NCBI GenBank assembly: GCA_009746045.1
Contig: RPFO01000313.1
Location: 231,476-295,475, forward strand
Direction: 5' to 3'
DNA from: Mesostigma viride
Lineage: Eukaryota > Streptophyta > Mesostigmatophyceae > Mesostigmatales > Mesostigmataceae
DNA: 64,000 nt
The position numbers and the translations under genes are program-made. Position 1 is the stretch's first letter, and every line of letters begins with the position of its first letter. Under the pieces are notes generated by a model. It made no database searches. It was not told the DNA's origin and saw only the letters and a program-made list of their open reading frames with translations. Below are positions 22,603 to 33,953 of the stretch, piece by piece.

Positions 22603-24003
22603 GACCTGCCCTCCTCAGCCCTTCAGGACTGCCCCGGGCTTAAATAAAGACACTTGGCGATTGTTAGTGTGCTTTCATCTAGGGCGCCTCAACAAAGGCT
22701 TGCCGCATGGCTCCGCGGTGCTGGATTTTTCTAAGGCCTTCCTTAACGGGGATTCAGATGAGACGGCTAAATTGTGGGAGGGCACCACACCGCTGTATGT
22801 TAGGACACCCAAGATGTGGGAACCTATTGTGGGCAAGAAGTTCATGAGGTTGGTGAAGGCTGTGGATGGGACCGTGGCCGGGCCGCGGGCGTGGCGCAAG
22901 AGTTTAGAGCGCCTTCTACTTAACCGCGCACGCATGATGTACAGCGACCTGGACCCCTCCTTGTTTGTTGGTGTCTGGAAGGAGGAGCTCGTGTTTGTTT
23001 TCGTGCATGCCGATGACTGTGACTGCCTGGGGCCACGGGAGTGGATTGTGTGGTTCCATTCGCTCGTGCACTCAGTGTACCCTGTGGGCAAGCTCGTCTT
23101 AAGGGAGCCGGGCAAGATCGTGCCCTTCATGAGCATGGACACTATTCTCGATCACGATGAGCAAGGGCAGTGGGTCATGTTGCTGCATCCTAAGGGTAGC
23201 TATGTCCCCGACCTGGTCAAGGAGGTCATGGCCCGCACTGGGCCTATCCTTCCCTCTGAGTGTGGTGCGCTGCGTGGCAAACTCAATTGGCTTGCGTGTA
23301 CCTCGAGCCCTGACTTGGCTGTCCTTAGTGGGTTGACAGACGATGTTCTCTGCTTGTTGGCCCGCCCGGTTGTAGCTGAGTATGTGCAGGCCTCACCGGG
23401 GTTGGTCCTGCAGGGTGTTGACTGGGACAAGCCCATCGAGCTAGGGGCTTATTGTGACAGTTCTTTGGATGCGCGGGTGCTCACCAAGATGCGTGGTAGG
23501 TGTGCGGCTGTTAGCTATATCTCAAACGCTGAACAATCTGCGCCATCCTCCATCTTTGCGTGGTTCTCACGTCTCCACCGCCGTGTGTATGTGGGGTCGG
23601 ACACCGCCGAGGCGCGTGCGTACTGCGAGGCTGCAAGTGAGCTCGCGTATTTCCACGCGCTACTCTGCTGGATCCTCAAGCTGGGCGGTCTCACCACACG
23701 CATCGATCGCGTCATGCGCACCGACAGCCAAGCGCTGGTGGACTTCATTGAGAACCCCTACGCTCGCACGAGAGACCTTGACTTCCTCCGGGTGAAGGAA
23801 TTTTCTGATGCGCTCCATACCGAGCACGTGGCAGGCGACCAGAATTGCTCGGATGCTCTTACCAAGCTCTATAGCTCCGCCAAGGCACAGTATACTCTTC
23901 TTAGGCACCATGCAAATGAACAATATGTCCCTGGGTCAGCCACGGCACTAGTTGAGATGTCGTGGAGTGTGAATGGCCCCTTGACTCGGGTTTTACCTTG
24001 GTA
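22603..24003 (+). CDS. Reverse transcriptase and RNase H of element C, open frame
   Basis: The frame continues element C's reverse transcriptase from 2848 after the B insertion and stays open to the stop at 24001-24003. Visible blocks are LDFSKAFLNG (first catalytic aspartate), PRAWRKSLERLL, VFVHADDCDCLGP (YxDD box, about 23000) and LRGKLNWLA. RNase H has YCDSSLD (23452), SDTAEARAYCEA (23602) and MRTDSQALVDF (23713), then HVAGDQNCSDALTKL near the end. These are the acidic residues of the copia RNase H fold. The gene lacks its N-terminus within this frame because B interrupts it. Confidence 0.88.
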
Positions 24004-24168
24004 GGTTTTCCCGGTAGCGATGCTCTGGTGTAATTTGTTTGGCTGGGGATTACCCTCCAAAGCCATGTGGGGCCTAAGGTGCGTTCATGATGGCAAGGCC
24101 TGCGCGGCCGTAGTTCTTACAGATTTGAGTACGCAGTCCTATTGCCACATGAAAAAAGAAAGGGCTGG

Positions 24169-24669
24169 AGTTGCAATCTGTTGCATGACCGAAATGCGTG
24201 TATAAACTGGTGCATGCATAATGGAATGTAAATCTGTGAAACAATACTCACAATTGCTGCACACAGCTTGTGTGCATGACCATGGTGGCAGTATAGCCAA
24301 GTTGATGCATTATAATTAGTGGTCACGCTGACTGTCGAGCACTGACTGTCGGTCAGGCTGTTGAAGTCGTGCCAAGGATTGATGAGATAAAACACCCCTT
24401 CAGCGGGCAGAAAAATACGGCAATATTCCCTGCTAATGGATATTTGTAAATGGTTCTAGAAGCGTCTAGAAGCATTGTGCAACGCTGGCGTAACGCTAGT
24501 TCAGTGTGCCTCTTGGAAATCGCTAATGCACATGAAATGTGATTGGTGCAATGTCGATAAGGCCTATTGCAATCTTGGGGTTGCACACATGACTTGTAAA
24601 CATATAAATTGATAATAAACCCAGGCACCTAGTGCCGCATTCTTGCAAACATCATTCTCATTCTCAACT
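24169..24669 (+). repeat. 3' LTR of element C
   Basis: It starts AGTTGC after a purine tract (AAAAAAGAAAGGGCTGG) and ends TTCTCAACT, followed by the target copy GTCGG. A TATA-like CATATAAATTG and AATAAA lie at about 24600-24620. The first 51 bases recur at 1475-1525. Confidence 0.88.
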
Positions 24670-24674
24670 GTCGG

Positions 24675-26402
24675 TGGAGCCGACGCCTACCCCTCCGGGC
24701 GTGGATCGAGAGCCTGACCACCTTGCGGCTACCGTGACAGTCTGCAATGCAGGCCCAGATCCAGTCCTTAGCCTCGGCATTCGGGGCCTTCATGGCGTCT
24801 CAGTCGCTTGCTTTAGTTGCGCCAGGTGTGGCGTCTGTTGCTGCTGTGCCATGCACCTACCCCTTCTGTTGCCTCGGCGACTACGGCTTCGCCTGCGCCC
24901 CAGTGCGAGCCCGCGGTCGCTGTGGTTCCGTCTGCTGCTGCGACTCCTGCTGCCTCCGCGCCTGTGACCGCCGTACCTGCGGATTCGCGCGAGTCTCCTG
25001 CCCCTGCGATCGCGCCCGCCGTCGCTGCTTCCGAGCCTCCACAAGCTCAGTCGCAGCCGTCGCGGGGCTTCTTTGGCGATACGAGCGGGCTTCCCAGGCT
25101 CTGGGAGGGGGGTCCCCCGCAGCGAATTCCAACGTGCCAGACTGGAGCCTGGATGGTAGCCAGTTTTATGGTAAGGTGCCTGTCCCCACGGGCCCCATTT
25201 TCAACATGTGGCCTGAGGGTGCGCCTCCAGCGGAGACTGGGGCGTCAGCTGCGGTGGCGGGTCCGTCGTGGTCTCCTGCGGTAGCGGGTCCGTCGCGGCC
25301 TCCTGTGGCGCCGGCGCCTCCTGCGCCCGTGCAGGATCCTACCCCTGTTTCGGTTCCTGCCCCTCCAGCTCCGCGCTCGCTGCATGGCTGCGGTTGTTAG
25401 GGCCAGCGGCATTGATCATCGCTCCATCTGCGCTACCGACTCCTTAAGGGAGTTGTCCCACGGCGACCGGGAACGTGCCCCCTCTGTGGTGCATGCTATG
25501 CCGGAGTCGCGAGATTCGCCAGTTCCTGGGTACGGTATGTCTGCGCTCGCCTGCCGACAGTCTGACCTACCGCGCGTCGCTGCTGAGCTGGCCATTTCGC
25601 CCATGTCCTTTGGGTTTTCCCAGGTGTGTCGGGCGCCGCGGGACCGTAACCTACCCATTGATACTGATTGGCCTCCGTTTGACATGGTTATTGTAGCAGA
25701 TCCTGTGTTCCAGGGTGAGATCCTGGTTCGTCGCGTCCTCTATCGCTGGGCGAGGCGTCACAACGACTTGGACACCTACGGTGGTTACCAGTGGGCTTAT
25801 CCTCCGCCTCTGGGCATTATGGCCTCGGATGCCCTTACGGTCGAGTACCCTGCCGCGCCTGGTGCTATGTATGGTGCGGTGCACCTGCAGCCCATCCTGG
25901 AGTGGGATGCCCGCCGCCCAGTGCCTCTCCCGGGCCAGGGCCTGGATTCCCGTGGTCATCCTCCCCCTCGTGCTAGCGAGTATCTAGAGACGTTTGGGTC
26001 GCGACAGTGCGCTCGGCGGTGGCGTTCCCGTGAGATTCGGCTCATCAGGTTGGGCCGGCTAATGTGGAGCCTCTGCTAGATCTGTTCTTCCCGACGAGTC
26101 TGCGTCATCGGATCCGGTATCATCGCCTACTCCTTCGGGCTCTCTAGCTGTTTGATCGCGGTAGAGCCTTTCCTACGCCTCTTTGCCTGTGGCTTCTTGG
26201 ACTGGGCCCGTGGCCAGGTGGTCCTTACGCAGCATAGGTATTACTGGGCCTTTCTGGGCCTTTTTCCTGATGGCGTGTGGGCCGATGTCTTTCTCACTGT
26301 AGATTATTAGGCATGATAACGCGGACGACGTGGCCCACTACCATGAGTATCTGGATGTTCTGCTGGCCTCGCGTGGTACCTACCAGACTGATGGCAACTA
26401 GA
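24675..26402 (+). pseudogene. ORF3 of gypsy-type element D (middle and C-terminal part)
   Basis: It resumes where element C interrupts D. Motifs shared with ORF3 of element E include QIQSLxxAFGAF, SRGFFGDTSGLPRLWEGG, PTGPIFNMWPEG, SLRELSxGDR, PPFDMVIxADPVFQGE, RWARRHNDLDTYGG and LEWDARRP. Frames change near 24760, 25130, 25380, 26050 and 26310, so it is a decayed copy. It ends near 26402 (TDGN then a stop), at the position matching the end of E's ORF3. Function is unknown. The same order of motifs in two separate elements shows ORF3 is a real element gene. Confidence 0.82.
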
Positions 26403-26604
26403 TAGAGGGCCTTAGGCCCGACCTGAGGGTCACTGTTGTCCCTCCGGTATATATAGAGTCGATCTATATATTAATAATATAATTACTTACAGCAGAGTGA
26501 AATCACTCAAACCAAAGCAAACGCCCAGCTATAAACCTCTATACAGAGCCATGTCAAATCTCTATACTACGATAAGACCAATGGAAACTCCTAACGGGAG
26601 GAAC

Positions 26605-27373
26605 CTAATAGCCCTGCTGCACCGCAAAATCAGCCCGCGTACGGCGGAGCATGATGTCAGCCATGGCCCGAGTCAGCGCCACCGACAAGCGCTGACGCCA
26701 ATATGACGTCCAGGTCCGCGCCGACCATGGGGCCCGCTGGCCCTCCAGGTCCAGCCGGTCCTCCCGGAGCCGGCAACACTCCTTGAAGAAGGCGGAGGTC
26801 AGGGGCCCCATGGCCCCAAACTCCTCCAGGACAAAGGGCACCACACGATGGTGCCCGACGTCGCCGTAGGCCAGGAGCTTGGCCCGCTCCGCCCGGTCCG
26901 CCGTGTAACCTGCCGTGAGGGAGGCCCCAGCCACGTGGCTAAGAGCCAAGGGCCGCGCCACCGAAACGTCGATAAGCAGATGCCGGCCACCCCTCTCAAA
27001 GTCCAGCACCACGATGTCAGGCCGGTGGTTGGGGGAATAGAAGGCAGCGCCATCCGCATCCTCGGACCGGATGTTCGCGTGGGGGAAAACCGACCGAATC
27101 ATGGCGAGCACCACCGTCAGAAGGACAGTGTGCAAATACAAATACCAATTCTGATTCTGTTGGCCCCCCATGCAGGCAAGGTAGTGAGTCCCCGTGGGAT
27201 CCAGCGGCTGCCCACAGCTACCACCACAAGGCCGCCCGGCCGGAACAAGAGGCTGCGGGGCAAATAGCTGGTGCCGGAGCGCCACCGAGTAGTGGCTGGG
27301 AGCCAAGGCGAATGGGGGGGCCATGGGAAGAGCACGAAGGTACGCCGAGCCCACACTCCGCAAGGAAAGCGAG
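26605..27373 (-). pseudogene. Non-LTR element C-terminus with CCHC and PD-(D/E)XK-type endonuclease, left arm
   Basis: The open frame from 27363 to 26605 has a cysteine/histidine knuckle (CGGSCGQPLDPTGTHYLAC), then RPDIVVLDF and LLIDVSVARP, which match the layout of the restriction-like endonuclease at the C-terminus of R2- and NeSL-type elements: zinc knuckle, RPD, then D-V-(S/T)-V. This enzyme nicks target DNA to prime reverse transcription. The reverse transcriptase itself is absent because the copy is truncated at its 5' end at about 27373. A one-residue insertion in the knuckle separates it from the right arm. Confidence 0.78.
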
Positions 27374-28378
27374 ATCTATATATACTATCTATGCTGAGAT
27401 CCAGCAGGCCTGTTCTCCCGTCCGTGCCGCTCAGGCGGTACAGCGCCACCTCCCTCGCGGCACTCCCTCGGTCGCCTCCGTTCAATCTCCCGCCGCATTC
27501 CCTGCTCGCGTCATCGATAAACACCAGAAAACCTACGCGGGTATTCTGCACACGGCTGATTGGATTGCTCTTTTCGCGGACCTCAACGCCCAGGGACGTG
27601 CGTGGCTGTTCTCGCTTTCCTTGCGGAGTGTGGGCTCGGCGTACCTTCGTGCTCTTCCCATGGCCCCCCATTCGCCTTGGCTCCCAGCCACTACTCGGTG
27701 GCGCTCCGGCACCAGCTATTTGCCCCGCAGCCTCTTGTTCCGGCCGGGCGGCCTTGTGGTAGCTGTGGGCAGCCGCTGGATCCCACGGGGACTCACTACC
27801 TTTCCTGCATGGGGGGCCAACAGAATCAGAGTTGGTATTTGTATTTGCACACTGTCCTCCTGACGGTGGTGCTCGCCATGATTCGGTCGGTTTTCCCCCA
27901 CGCGAACATCCGGTCCGAGGATGCGGATGGCGCTGCCTTCTATTCCCCCAACCACCGGCCTGACATCGTGGTGCTGGACTTTGAGGGGGGTGGCCGGCAT
28001 CCGCTTATCGACGTTTCGGTGGCGCGGCCCTTGGCTCTTAGCCACGTGGCTGGGGCCTCCCTCACGGCAGGTTACACGGCGGACCGGGCGGAGCGGGCCA
28101 AGCTCCTGGCCTACGGCGACGTCGGGCACCATCGTGTGGTGCCCTTTGTCCTGGAGGAGTTTGGGGCCATGGGGCCCCTGACCTCCGCCTTCTTCAAGGA
28201 GTGTTGCCGGCTCCGGGAGGACCGGCTGGACCTGGAGGGCATGCAGCGGGCCTCATGGTCGGCGCGGACCTGGACGTCATATTGGCGTCAGCGCTTGTCG
28301 GTTGCGCTGACTCGGGCCATGGCTGACATCATGCTCCGCCGTACGCGGGCTGATTTTGCGGTGCAGCAGGGCTATTAG
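27374..28378 (+). pseudogene. Non-LTR element C-terminus with CCHC and PD-(D/E)XK-type endonuclease, right arm
   Basis: This arm is about 230 bases longer at its 5' side than the left arm. It contains WIALFADLNAQGRAW upstream of the shared region, then a frame change at a C run near 27667, then CGSCGQPLDPTGTHYLSC, RPDIVVLDF and LIDVSVARP. The stop at 28376-28378 is followed by a 134-base 3' tail that is the mirror of 26471-26604. The tail is AT-rich, ending in repeated TAATATA rather than a plain poly-A. Confidence 0.78.
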
Positions 28379-28524
28379 GTTCCTCCCGTTAGGAGTTTCC
28401 ATTGGTCTTATCGTAGTATAGAGATTTGACATGGCTCTGTATAGAGGTTTATAGCTGGGCGTTTGCTTTGGTTTGAGTGATTTCACTCTGCTGTAAGTAA
28501 TTATATTATTAATATATAGAGTCG

Positions 28525-28836
28525 CCCTCATATTCTGGCCAGTTGATTGGTCGTTCTTGGTCCTTGGTGCTGACTTTGTTCACTCTGTGTGTCCTGCCCA
28601 GTGCCGTCCCTCCCGGCAAGGCCTCTGTGCCAGGCAGTTAGGGGATCCTCCCACCAGGCTTGGTGTTGGTTAACCCTGCACCACTCGGGGTGGAACCGAG
28701 TTAACTTGTTGGTGCTTTGTATCTGGGATGGCCTGTCGATTGTGTCGGTGTGTGCTGGGTGCGTTAGGTTCTTCCTACCCCTTGGTTTCCTCCCTGTGCG
28801 TAGGGCGAGGGCTCCCTACCTTTGTGGGGGGGGAGG
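28525..28836 (+). other. 3' untranslated region and polypurine tract of element D
   Basis: The sequence matches the region between ORF3 and 3' LTR of element E, and ends in the purine tract TGTGGGGGGGGAGG directly before the LTR. No coding region. Confidence 0.75.
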
Positions 28837-29393
28837 TGTTACGTCGCGTAACAATTCGTTGTAGTTACGGACGTAAATTAGGTCTTTTGCCTCGGTCGTT
28901 CCTAGGTTTACGTATAGTTTGTACTGCATGGGACACTGTTGTCCTCGTAACAGTACCGTGGTGCATTGGATGCTTTTGGGCGTCGCGCCGCGTACTTTAT
29001 TAGTGGTCCTTATCCTTCGGGTAGAATGTAGTGGACCAGCGTGCATCTGTGCATCTGTAGGCGAGGGCCATGTCGGCCCGAGCATGCTGGACCGTTGGTG
29101 ATCATTTATGCACGTTCTACCCCTCGTGTTGGCACTCGGCGTGTGTTAAATGAATCAACACATATTAGCTTGGGTCATGGCAGTGTAGTAGTGTTTCCTT
29201 CCTCTATTCCTGGAGTAAACGGGTTTGTGTAAATGGCTTATGGCGTATTATAGTAGCACATACGTAAATGCATTGAGATCTGGATCGTCTCGTTCGTCTT
29301 TCGCTAGGGTTTTAACTAGAGGTGGCCTTACTAGTTTAGGTAGCGTTAGGCCGGGTAGAGGTAGAGGTGGCGGTAGAGGTTTAGGACGTAACA
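28837..29393 (+). repeat. 3' LTR of gypsy-type element D
   Basis: It starts TGTTACGTCGCG and ends GGACGTAACA, an inverted terminal repeat, and is clearly homologous over its length to the LTR of element E (37736-38307, opposite orientation). The first 17 bases, TGTTACGTCGCGTAACA, are themselves a near-palindrome. The 5' LTR of D is not in the window. Confidence 0.88.
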
Positions 29394-29740
29394 CCCCCAC
29401 AGGCTTGGGGGTGGTCTCCTTCATCACTACTTGCCATCTATCCTTGCGCACCATCTGCCTCCATATTACAGACAAACCAGGAGGCTGCCCGGGGGTGAGC
29501 CCGTCACGTCTAGTGTAGCACATGTCCATGCCGAGTCTATCACGAAAAGTCCACGGGTGGCGGCCCTGCCGCGCGCGGCCGGGGGCACGCCAGGTGAGGA
29601 CTATATCGCCCAGGCCGGGCGGGCTTGGTGCCAGCTAGTCTATCTGAGGTATCTACCTGATCTGTGCGGGCCAGGTGCCCGGCTAGGCCCAGGCGCCTGT
29701 GCCTAATAATGTGGGAAACATAGGGCAAATCAGCGTACAA
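29394..29740 (-). pseudogene. Non-LTR retroelement ORF2 C-terminal fragment
   Basis: On the - strand, PYVSHIIRHRRLGLAGHLAR resembles the RRRLRWxGHVxR block found near the C-terminus of many APE-type LINEs. It is followed by PGLSVIWRQMVRKDRW, the usual tryptophan-rich tail. Two frames (29740-29540 and 29529-29394) must be joined. Element D abuts it at 29394, so D probably inserted into this older fragment. Confidence 0.6.
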
Positions 29741-32335
29741 ATCCTCATTACTAACCCTTAAATGGTGTCCAACTCGCGCCTAAAAATAGGCTCTAGTTGC
29801 ACCTTGCATGGTAATGTCCACAACCTAACCTAAAAACAATTTAGGGTCCATACTGGGACCAAAGCACACACATATAGGGACTTACTTGGGGGTCATGTCA
29901 TTGGTCATGTTGCAATGTCCTATGGGTGCTAAATATAGCACCACCCTCAGGGGGGTGCGCGAGTGCGAGAAAAACACTCATGTATAATGCATTATTACAC
30001 CTGAAAACAGTTCCGTTGCTCCCAACATTTTAAAGGCAGTTGCTTGGGTAGCCAGGCATGGCTTCTGAACACTGACATGACAGGTTGTCCCAGGGACCCA
30101 GATGCATCATCTAAAAATAACTCGCGCCTAAAAATAGGAGCCAGTTTGGCTGGTGACATTTGCTAGCATTACAAGGCAGGCGCCTCAGTCCGTAGCATCA
30201 TAAAACATCATAAATGATCAAACATGCATTATTTCATCAATTCCAGCATACAGAACATCCATAACAGCGATTAAACATAGGTAGCCATGCCAACGCACAG
30301 TCACATTCGCGCGTATCATGGCATGGTAAGGCCAATGACTACCCACCACACAAGCCTACCACATGCACAGTTTTTCTCACATGTCAGTGCTAGACTAAAT
30401 AAGTAAAAGTAAGCCTAGATCATTGGAAATGCTAACTGGAGCTCCTTATATGCTGGGCTTCATCATTTCAGCTGTTAACTGGCTACGGGGCGACATGCGG
30501 CATTAAGTGGCATTACAATGGTATGAGGCGTGCACAATGGTGCTTTTGAATGGCCGGGTAATGCTCAAAATGATCACTAACACACAGCTTAAACTATGCT
30601 TCATGTTGTTCTAAAGAAAATGTCACCATGTGGTGGCTACCAAGCTCTACTAGCAGGTATACCACTGTGCCAAGGCCCAAATGCACGTGTGCAAGGGGCT
30701 ACGTAGCCCATGCATCCACAACATAAAAAATGACCTCCATATGCTTGCCTGAGATGAAATGACACAGAGACAACTCATGGACCTTCTTTTGAGTGCAAGC
30801 AGGGCACTGGGACCTCCACAGGTGTTACATGAAGACAGATGGGGTGACTGCACAACAGCAATACTAACAAAGCTAAAAGGCTAACCAAAAACAGGCCAGG
30901 ATACCATCTATTCTTAAGGATTTAGGCTATAGAAACCATCATGATACCATATAGAACTTATTTAAATGTAACACCAATCATTATTCTAGTATATTTGGTG
31001 CAGACGCAGCCAATCATGAACAAAACTGATGAAAATCTGACCGTAATGGCTGTGCGCAACCACCACCACAAACCATTACAGAAAAGTAGTAACGAAGCAA
31101 CTTTGACATCCCAAACCTTCAACAATGAGTCCGAGATTACTTACCGAGTGATACGACGACTTTATCTTGTCGACGGTAACCGCAGGGACACTAAACTACG
31201 CCAGGTCGAAACCGCAAAAAAAAGGCTCAAGGACAGCTAGCAAGCTGACGACAGGGCCGATGCGTCAAGACTTTGCTGGCCCACGACACTAATGAAATAT
31301 TCGAAATACATCGTAACATATTTACTCGATGCGAAATATTCAGTTATAAAGCCGCCGATAACAAGTGCTAGCTTCATTGTCACTCCCGTCACAATAAACA
31401 CGCGTTGACGCAGTAAAACCCAGACCGAGATGATTGCGCACCTCAGTAAATGTTGCGCGACTGCGGCTACAGCATCTTTATAACGCATAAATAATGCCTA
31501 CAAAATTTGGAATGAATCCATGCATCGGTGCTCCTACACCAATCAGTTTTCTGCACCGCCATAGCCTCGAATATGCATGTTCGTAATTATTTTACATTCA
31601 CTTTCGTCCCGGTGGACCTGGGTACCCCCTGTACTGTAACCGTTAATTAGTCCCTGTAGACTTGGTCTAAACATAGTGATGTCCGGTATCAGGGCGTAGA
31701 GCACATCTACAGTACAGTTACTGTAGCTCTACAGTACAGTCGCTTCCGCGGACACCTTTCAGCGGGGAAAGTGCCCCCGGGCTTCCGGGGCAAATTCGGG
31801 GAAATGGGTATATTTTATTAGCCAATTATGGACCAAAGAGGTGAGAGGGGAAATGAGTATCAGCAAATCCTAATGAAGGTGGGCACACACACGTGTGGCG
31901 GTGACAGGTGAAAGGCTAATAGGGCGCGTTATTCCACCTTCCGGGGCAAATTCTGCAAGCGCTGCGGAACTTCGATACTAAAATTTCGTTTTTTGTTTGT
32001 ACCGTACAGCCAATCATTTTGCGCCAGGATCCAATTGTGATCTGGTCACTGAACACGAAAATTTCAGCGCGTTGGGGGGGGGCATATAGGGGCCGGCTGT
32101 CGGCGCACCGGTGGCGGCGCCCCAGGGGGGCGCTAGCATACTGGGGGCCAGCACGTTTCATTCCGGCGGTTGGCATTGGACCCTGAGTTCAATATGGGGG
32201 CCGGACATTTCGACCTGGCGGTGGCGGTACTGGGCCCCCAAATAGCATGGCTGTATGTCACCCCTCCTCTCTGGACTGCATGGACGGGCATGTGCCGCAT
32301 GTTTAAGTTCTGTTCCATAAGTGACCCAGTCATTC
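29741..32335. other. 2.6 kb without a recognised gene
   Basis: No frame shows family similarity; the longest (30941-31240, 99 codons) is low-complexity and unsupported. A motif of about 20 bases, CTCGCGCCTAAAAATAGG, occurs at 29771 and 30120, hinting at an old duplicated repeat. A small cluster of CTACAGTACAGT words lies at 31710-31740. GGGGCAAATTC recurs at 31787 and 31942. The stretch may hold decayed repeats or upstream sequence of element F. Confidence 0.5.
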
Positions 32336-32652
32336 TGTGACTGACCTTGAACTTTGGTTGTGAATGGTTGGCTTGAGATCACGTTATGATTGTAACTGCC
32401 ACACAGTCAGAAAAGACCCAGTTTGGTGTGGCCACGTTGTAGGTAGATCATAACTGCTACCCAGTAGCTGAGCCTGGAATTGTTTAAAAGGCGAAGCTAC
32501 GCACCTTGTTTGCTCTCTCAGTACCTCACACCTCACACACTCCTGTGTTCCACTTGGAACTAGCAGCCGGCCAGCTGCCGACTGAGACTTATTTTTATCT
32601 GAGTGAAATAAAGTAAAACTTTGTGGCAAACATTGTTTTCTCACTCCTAGCA
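32336..32652 (+). repeat. 5' LTR of copia element F (left edge approximate)
   Basis: The right edge is set by CTAGCA followed at once by a primer-binding-like sequence. TGTGACTG at 32336 is a possible TG start. Inside are a TATA-like TTTAAAAGG near 32485 and a polyadenylation-like GAAATAAAG near 32605. The 3' LTR is not in the window because element E truncates F, so the left edge could not be checked. Confidence 0.6.
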
Positions 32653-32668
32653 TGGCATCGGAGTGCGG
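32653..32668 (+). promoter_or_regulatory. Primer binding site of element F
   Basis: TGGCATCGGAGTGCGG directly after the LTR resembles TGGTATCAGAGC, the complement of the 3' end of initiator methionine tRNA used by many plant and algal LTR elements. Confidence 0.6.
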
Positions 32669-32903
32669 TTCGCACGCCTTTCGACCTGCTTACCGCTGGT
32701 AAAAGTCGTTTCCCGAGGCTCTGCTCGCGGTTGACTTTAGATTTGTGTATTTCGGCGAGATTTGCATGACGACAGCGTAGGCGGAGGTTTAATTCCCGTC
32801 TGGCGCGTAATACAAAAGGTGCTTGATTCGATTCCTGGCCGGAATCTCTTGGTCAACGTTACCTTTTTTTTCGGAGTTTTTTGCTGTTTTTTTTGCTGGA
32901 ATG

Positions 32904-33764
32904 GCTTCCGGCACTCGCAGCCAGGTCGCGTCCGCGGGTCGCGCTGCTGGCAGTAACGATTTTGATGCCGACGACGCTGCCGGTCTGGCCGCTTTGACTG
33001 CATCGTCCGTAACTCTTACCGATTCGGGTCTCCCAGGCGAAGTATTTTTTGACGCAGCAGCTGGGCTGGCTGCCCTGGCTTTGCACCCGCCAGGTGGTGA
33101 TGAGGACGCCGCCCTCGGTGCTCCCGCCGGTGAGAATCCGGCGGTTGACGGTGGTGGTTTGAGCCGCGGTACGGCGGGGGGGGGCCCCGCCCGAGCCTCC
33201 TTTGTGGCTTGCAAGGAGCTTTTGAAGGATGTTCGTGGGGTCAAGGTTTTTACCGGCTCAGATTGGACGCTGTGGATCCCTTTTAAGGACCATTTCTTGG
33301 GCCTTGTTTCCCTTTATGCTGGCCTCCTTGGAGTGCTGGCAGGTGTTGTCCAGAACGTGCAACTGGATCGGCTCCTTTACGTTGCCTTGTTGGCCGTCGT
33401 CGATGGGCCTGCGCGTGCCTTGATGCAGACGCTCCCCCTGGATCGTCGCCTGGGCAGTCTGGCCATCACCAAGCTCATCCAGGTCTATGAGCATGGCAAG
33501 CTCACCAAGTCCATGCGTCTGGACTTGTGGAAACAAATGGCCCAACTTCGTCAAACTGCTCGCGAGACTGTGGAGCCGTATGTGAACCGCTCGGAACTGC
33601 TGTACGCCAAGCTACAGGCTGCAGGCATTACGTTCCCAGTCGCTGCCTTCATTGCCAGCGTCCTCAGCGGTCTGCGCGCCGAGTACCGGCCCGCGCTAAT
33701 CTCCCTCCGTCTTGACGAGGTCGAGACTGTTCCGGTCCTGCGGCAGCGCCTGATGGAAGTTTAA
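32904..33764 (+). CDS. Gag capsid part of copia element F
   Basis: The start chosen is ATG at 32901-32904 (MASGTRSQ), since upstream codons read as leader. The 286-residue product has an alanine- and aspartate-rich N-terminus, then a helical region typical of copia Gag (UBN2-like): FTGSDWTLWIPFKDHFL, LDLWKQMAQLRQTARETVEPYVNRSELL and VLSGLRAEYRPALISL. It ends at an in-frame TAA (33762-33764). The same frame continues for another 2.6 kb with the nucleocapsid and Pol, so the stop is either a disabling substitution or a readthrough site. Confidence 0.85.
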   Translation, partial: ASGTRSQVASAGRAAGSNDFDADDAAGLAALTASSVTLTDSGLPGEVFFDAAAGLAALALHPPGGDEDAALGAPAGENPAVDGGGLSRGTAGGGPARASFVACKELLKDVRGVKVFTGSDWTLWIPFKDHFLGLVSLYAGLLGVLAGVVQNVQLDRLLYVALLAVVDGPARALMQTLPLDRRLGSLAITKLIQVYEHGKLTKSMRLDLWKQMAQLRQTARETVEPYVNRSELLYAKLQAAGITFPVAAFIASVLSGLRAEYRPALISLRLDEVETVPVLRQRLMEV

Positions 33765-33900
33765 GATCTGCTGACGGGTGGCCTCCCGTCCCCTGCAGAT
33801 TCTGGCTCTGCCTCCAACCACGCGTACCATACCCCTGGCCGGGGGCGTGGCCCACGGCATGGCGGTGCCCGCGGCAACGGCAACGGCAGCAGCAACGGCA

Positions 33901-33953
<53 letters not shown>

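Larger units (their letters stand above)
1475..24669 (+). mobile_element. Copia-like element C (rearranged), host of element B
   Basis: The element starts AGTTGC and ends CAACT and is flanked by perfect 5-bp duplications GTCGG at 1470-1474 and 24670-24674. Without the nested element B its net length is about 3.4 kb. It keeps protease, reverse transcriptase and RNase H and one complete LTR at the right. The left LTR is reduced to 51 bp, and gag and integrase are missing. The left part contains an inverted duplicate of its own protease region. The coding region and complete LTR on the right show + orientation. It belongs to the same family as A and B by LTR termini, protease signature and reverse transcriptase. 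Confidence 0.88.
26462..28512. mobile_element. Head-to-head dimer of a non-LTR retroelement 3' end
   Basis: Two 5'-truncated copies of one element lie in opposite orientation with their 3' ends facing out. The left copy (about 26471-27373) is on the - strand and the right copy (27374-28512) on the + strand. The whole is flanked by a 12-bp duplication TATATAGAGTCG (26450-26461 and 28513-28524). The undisrupted target is seen in element E near 38,630-38,640. The copies differ at several residues, so they are not a simple recent duplication of one copy. Each encodes the end of a restriction-like endonuclease domain. I infer target-primed reverse transcription from both cut strands. Confidence 0.82.

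Noticed and set aside
30941..31240. A 99-codon + frame in the gene-poor stretch
   Set aside because: No similarity, no neighbouring exon structure, and composition like random AT-rich DNA.
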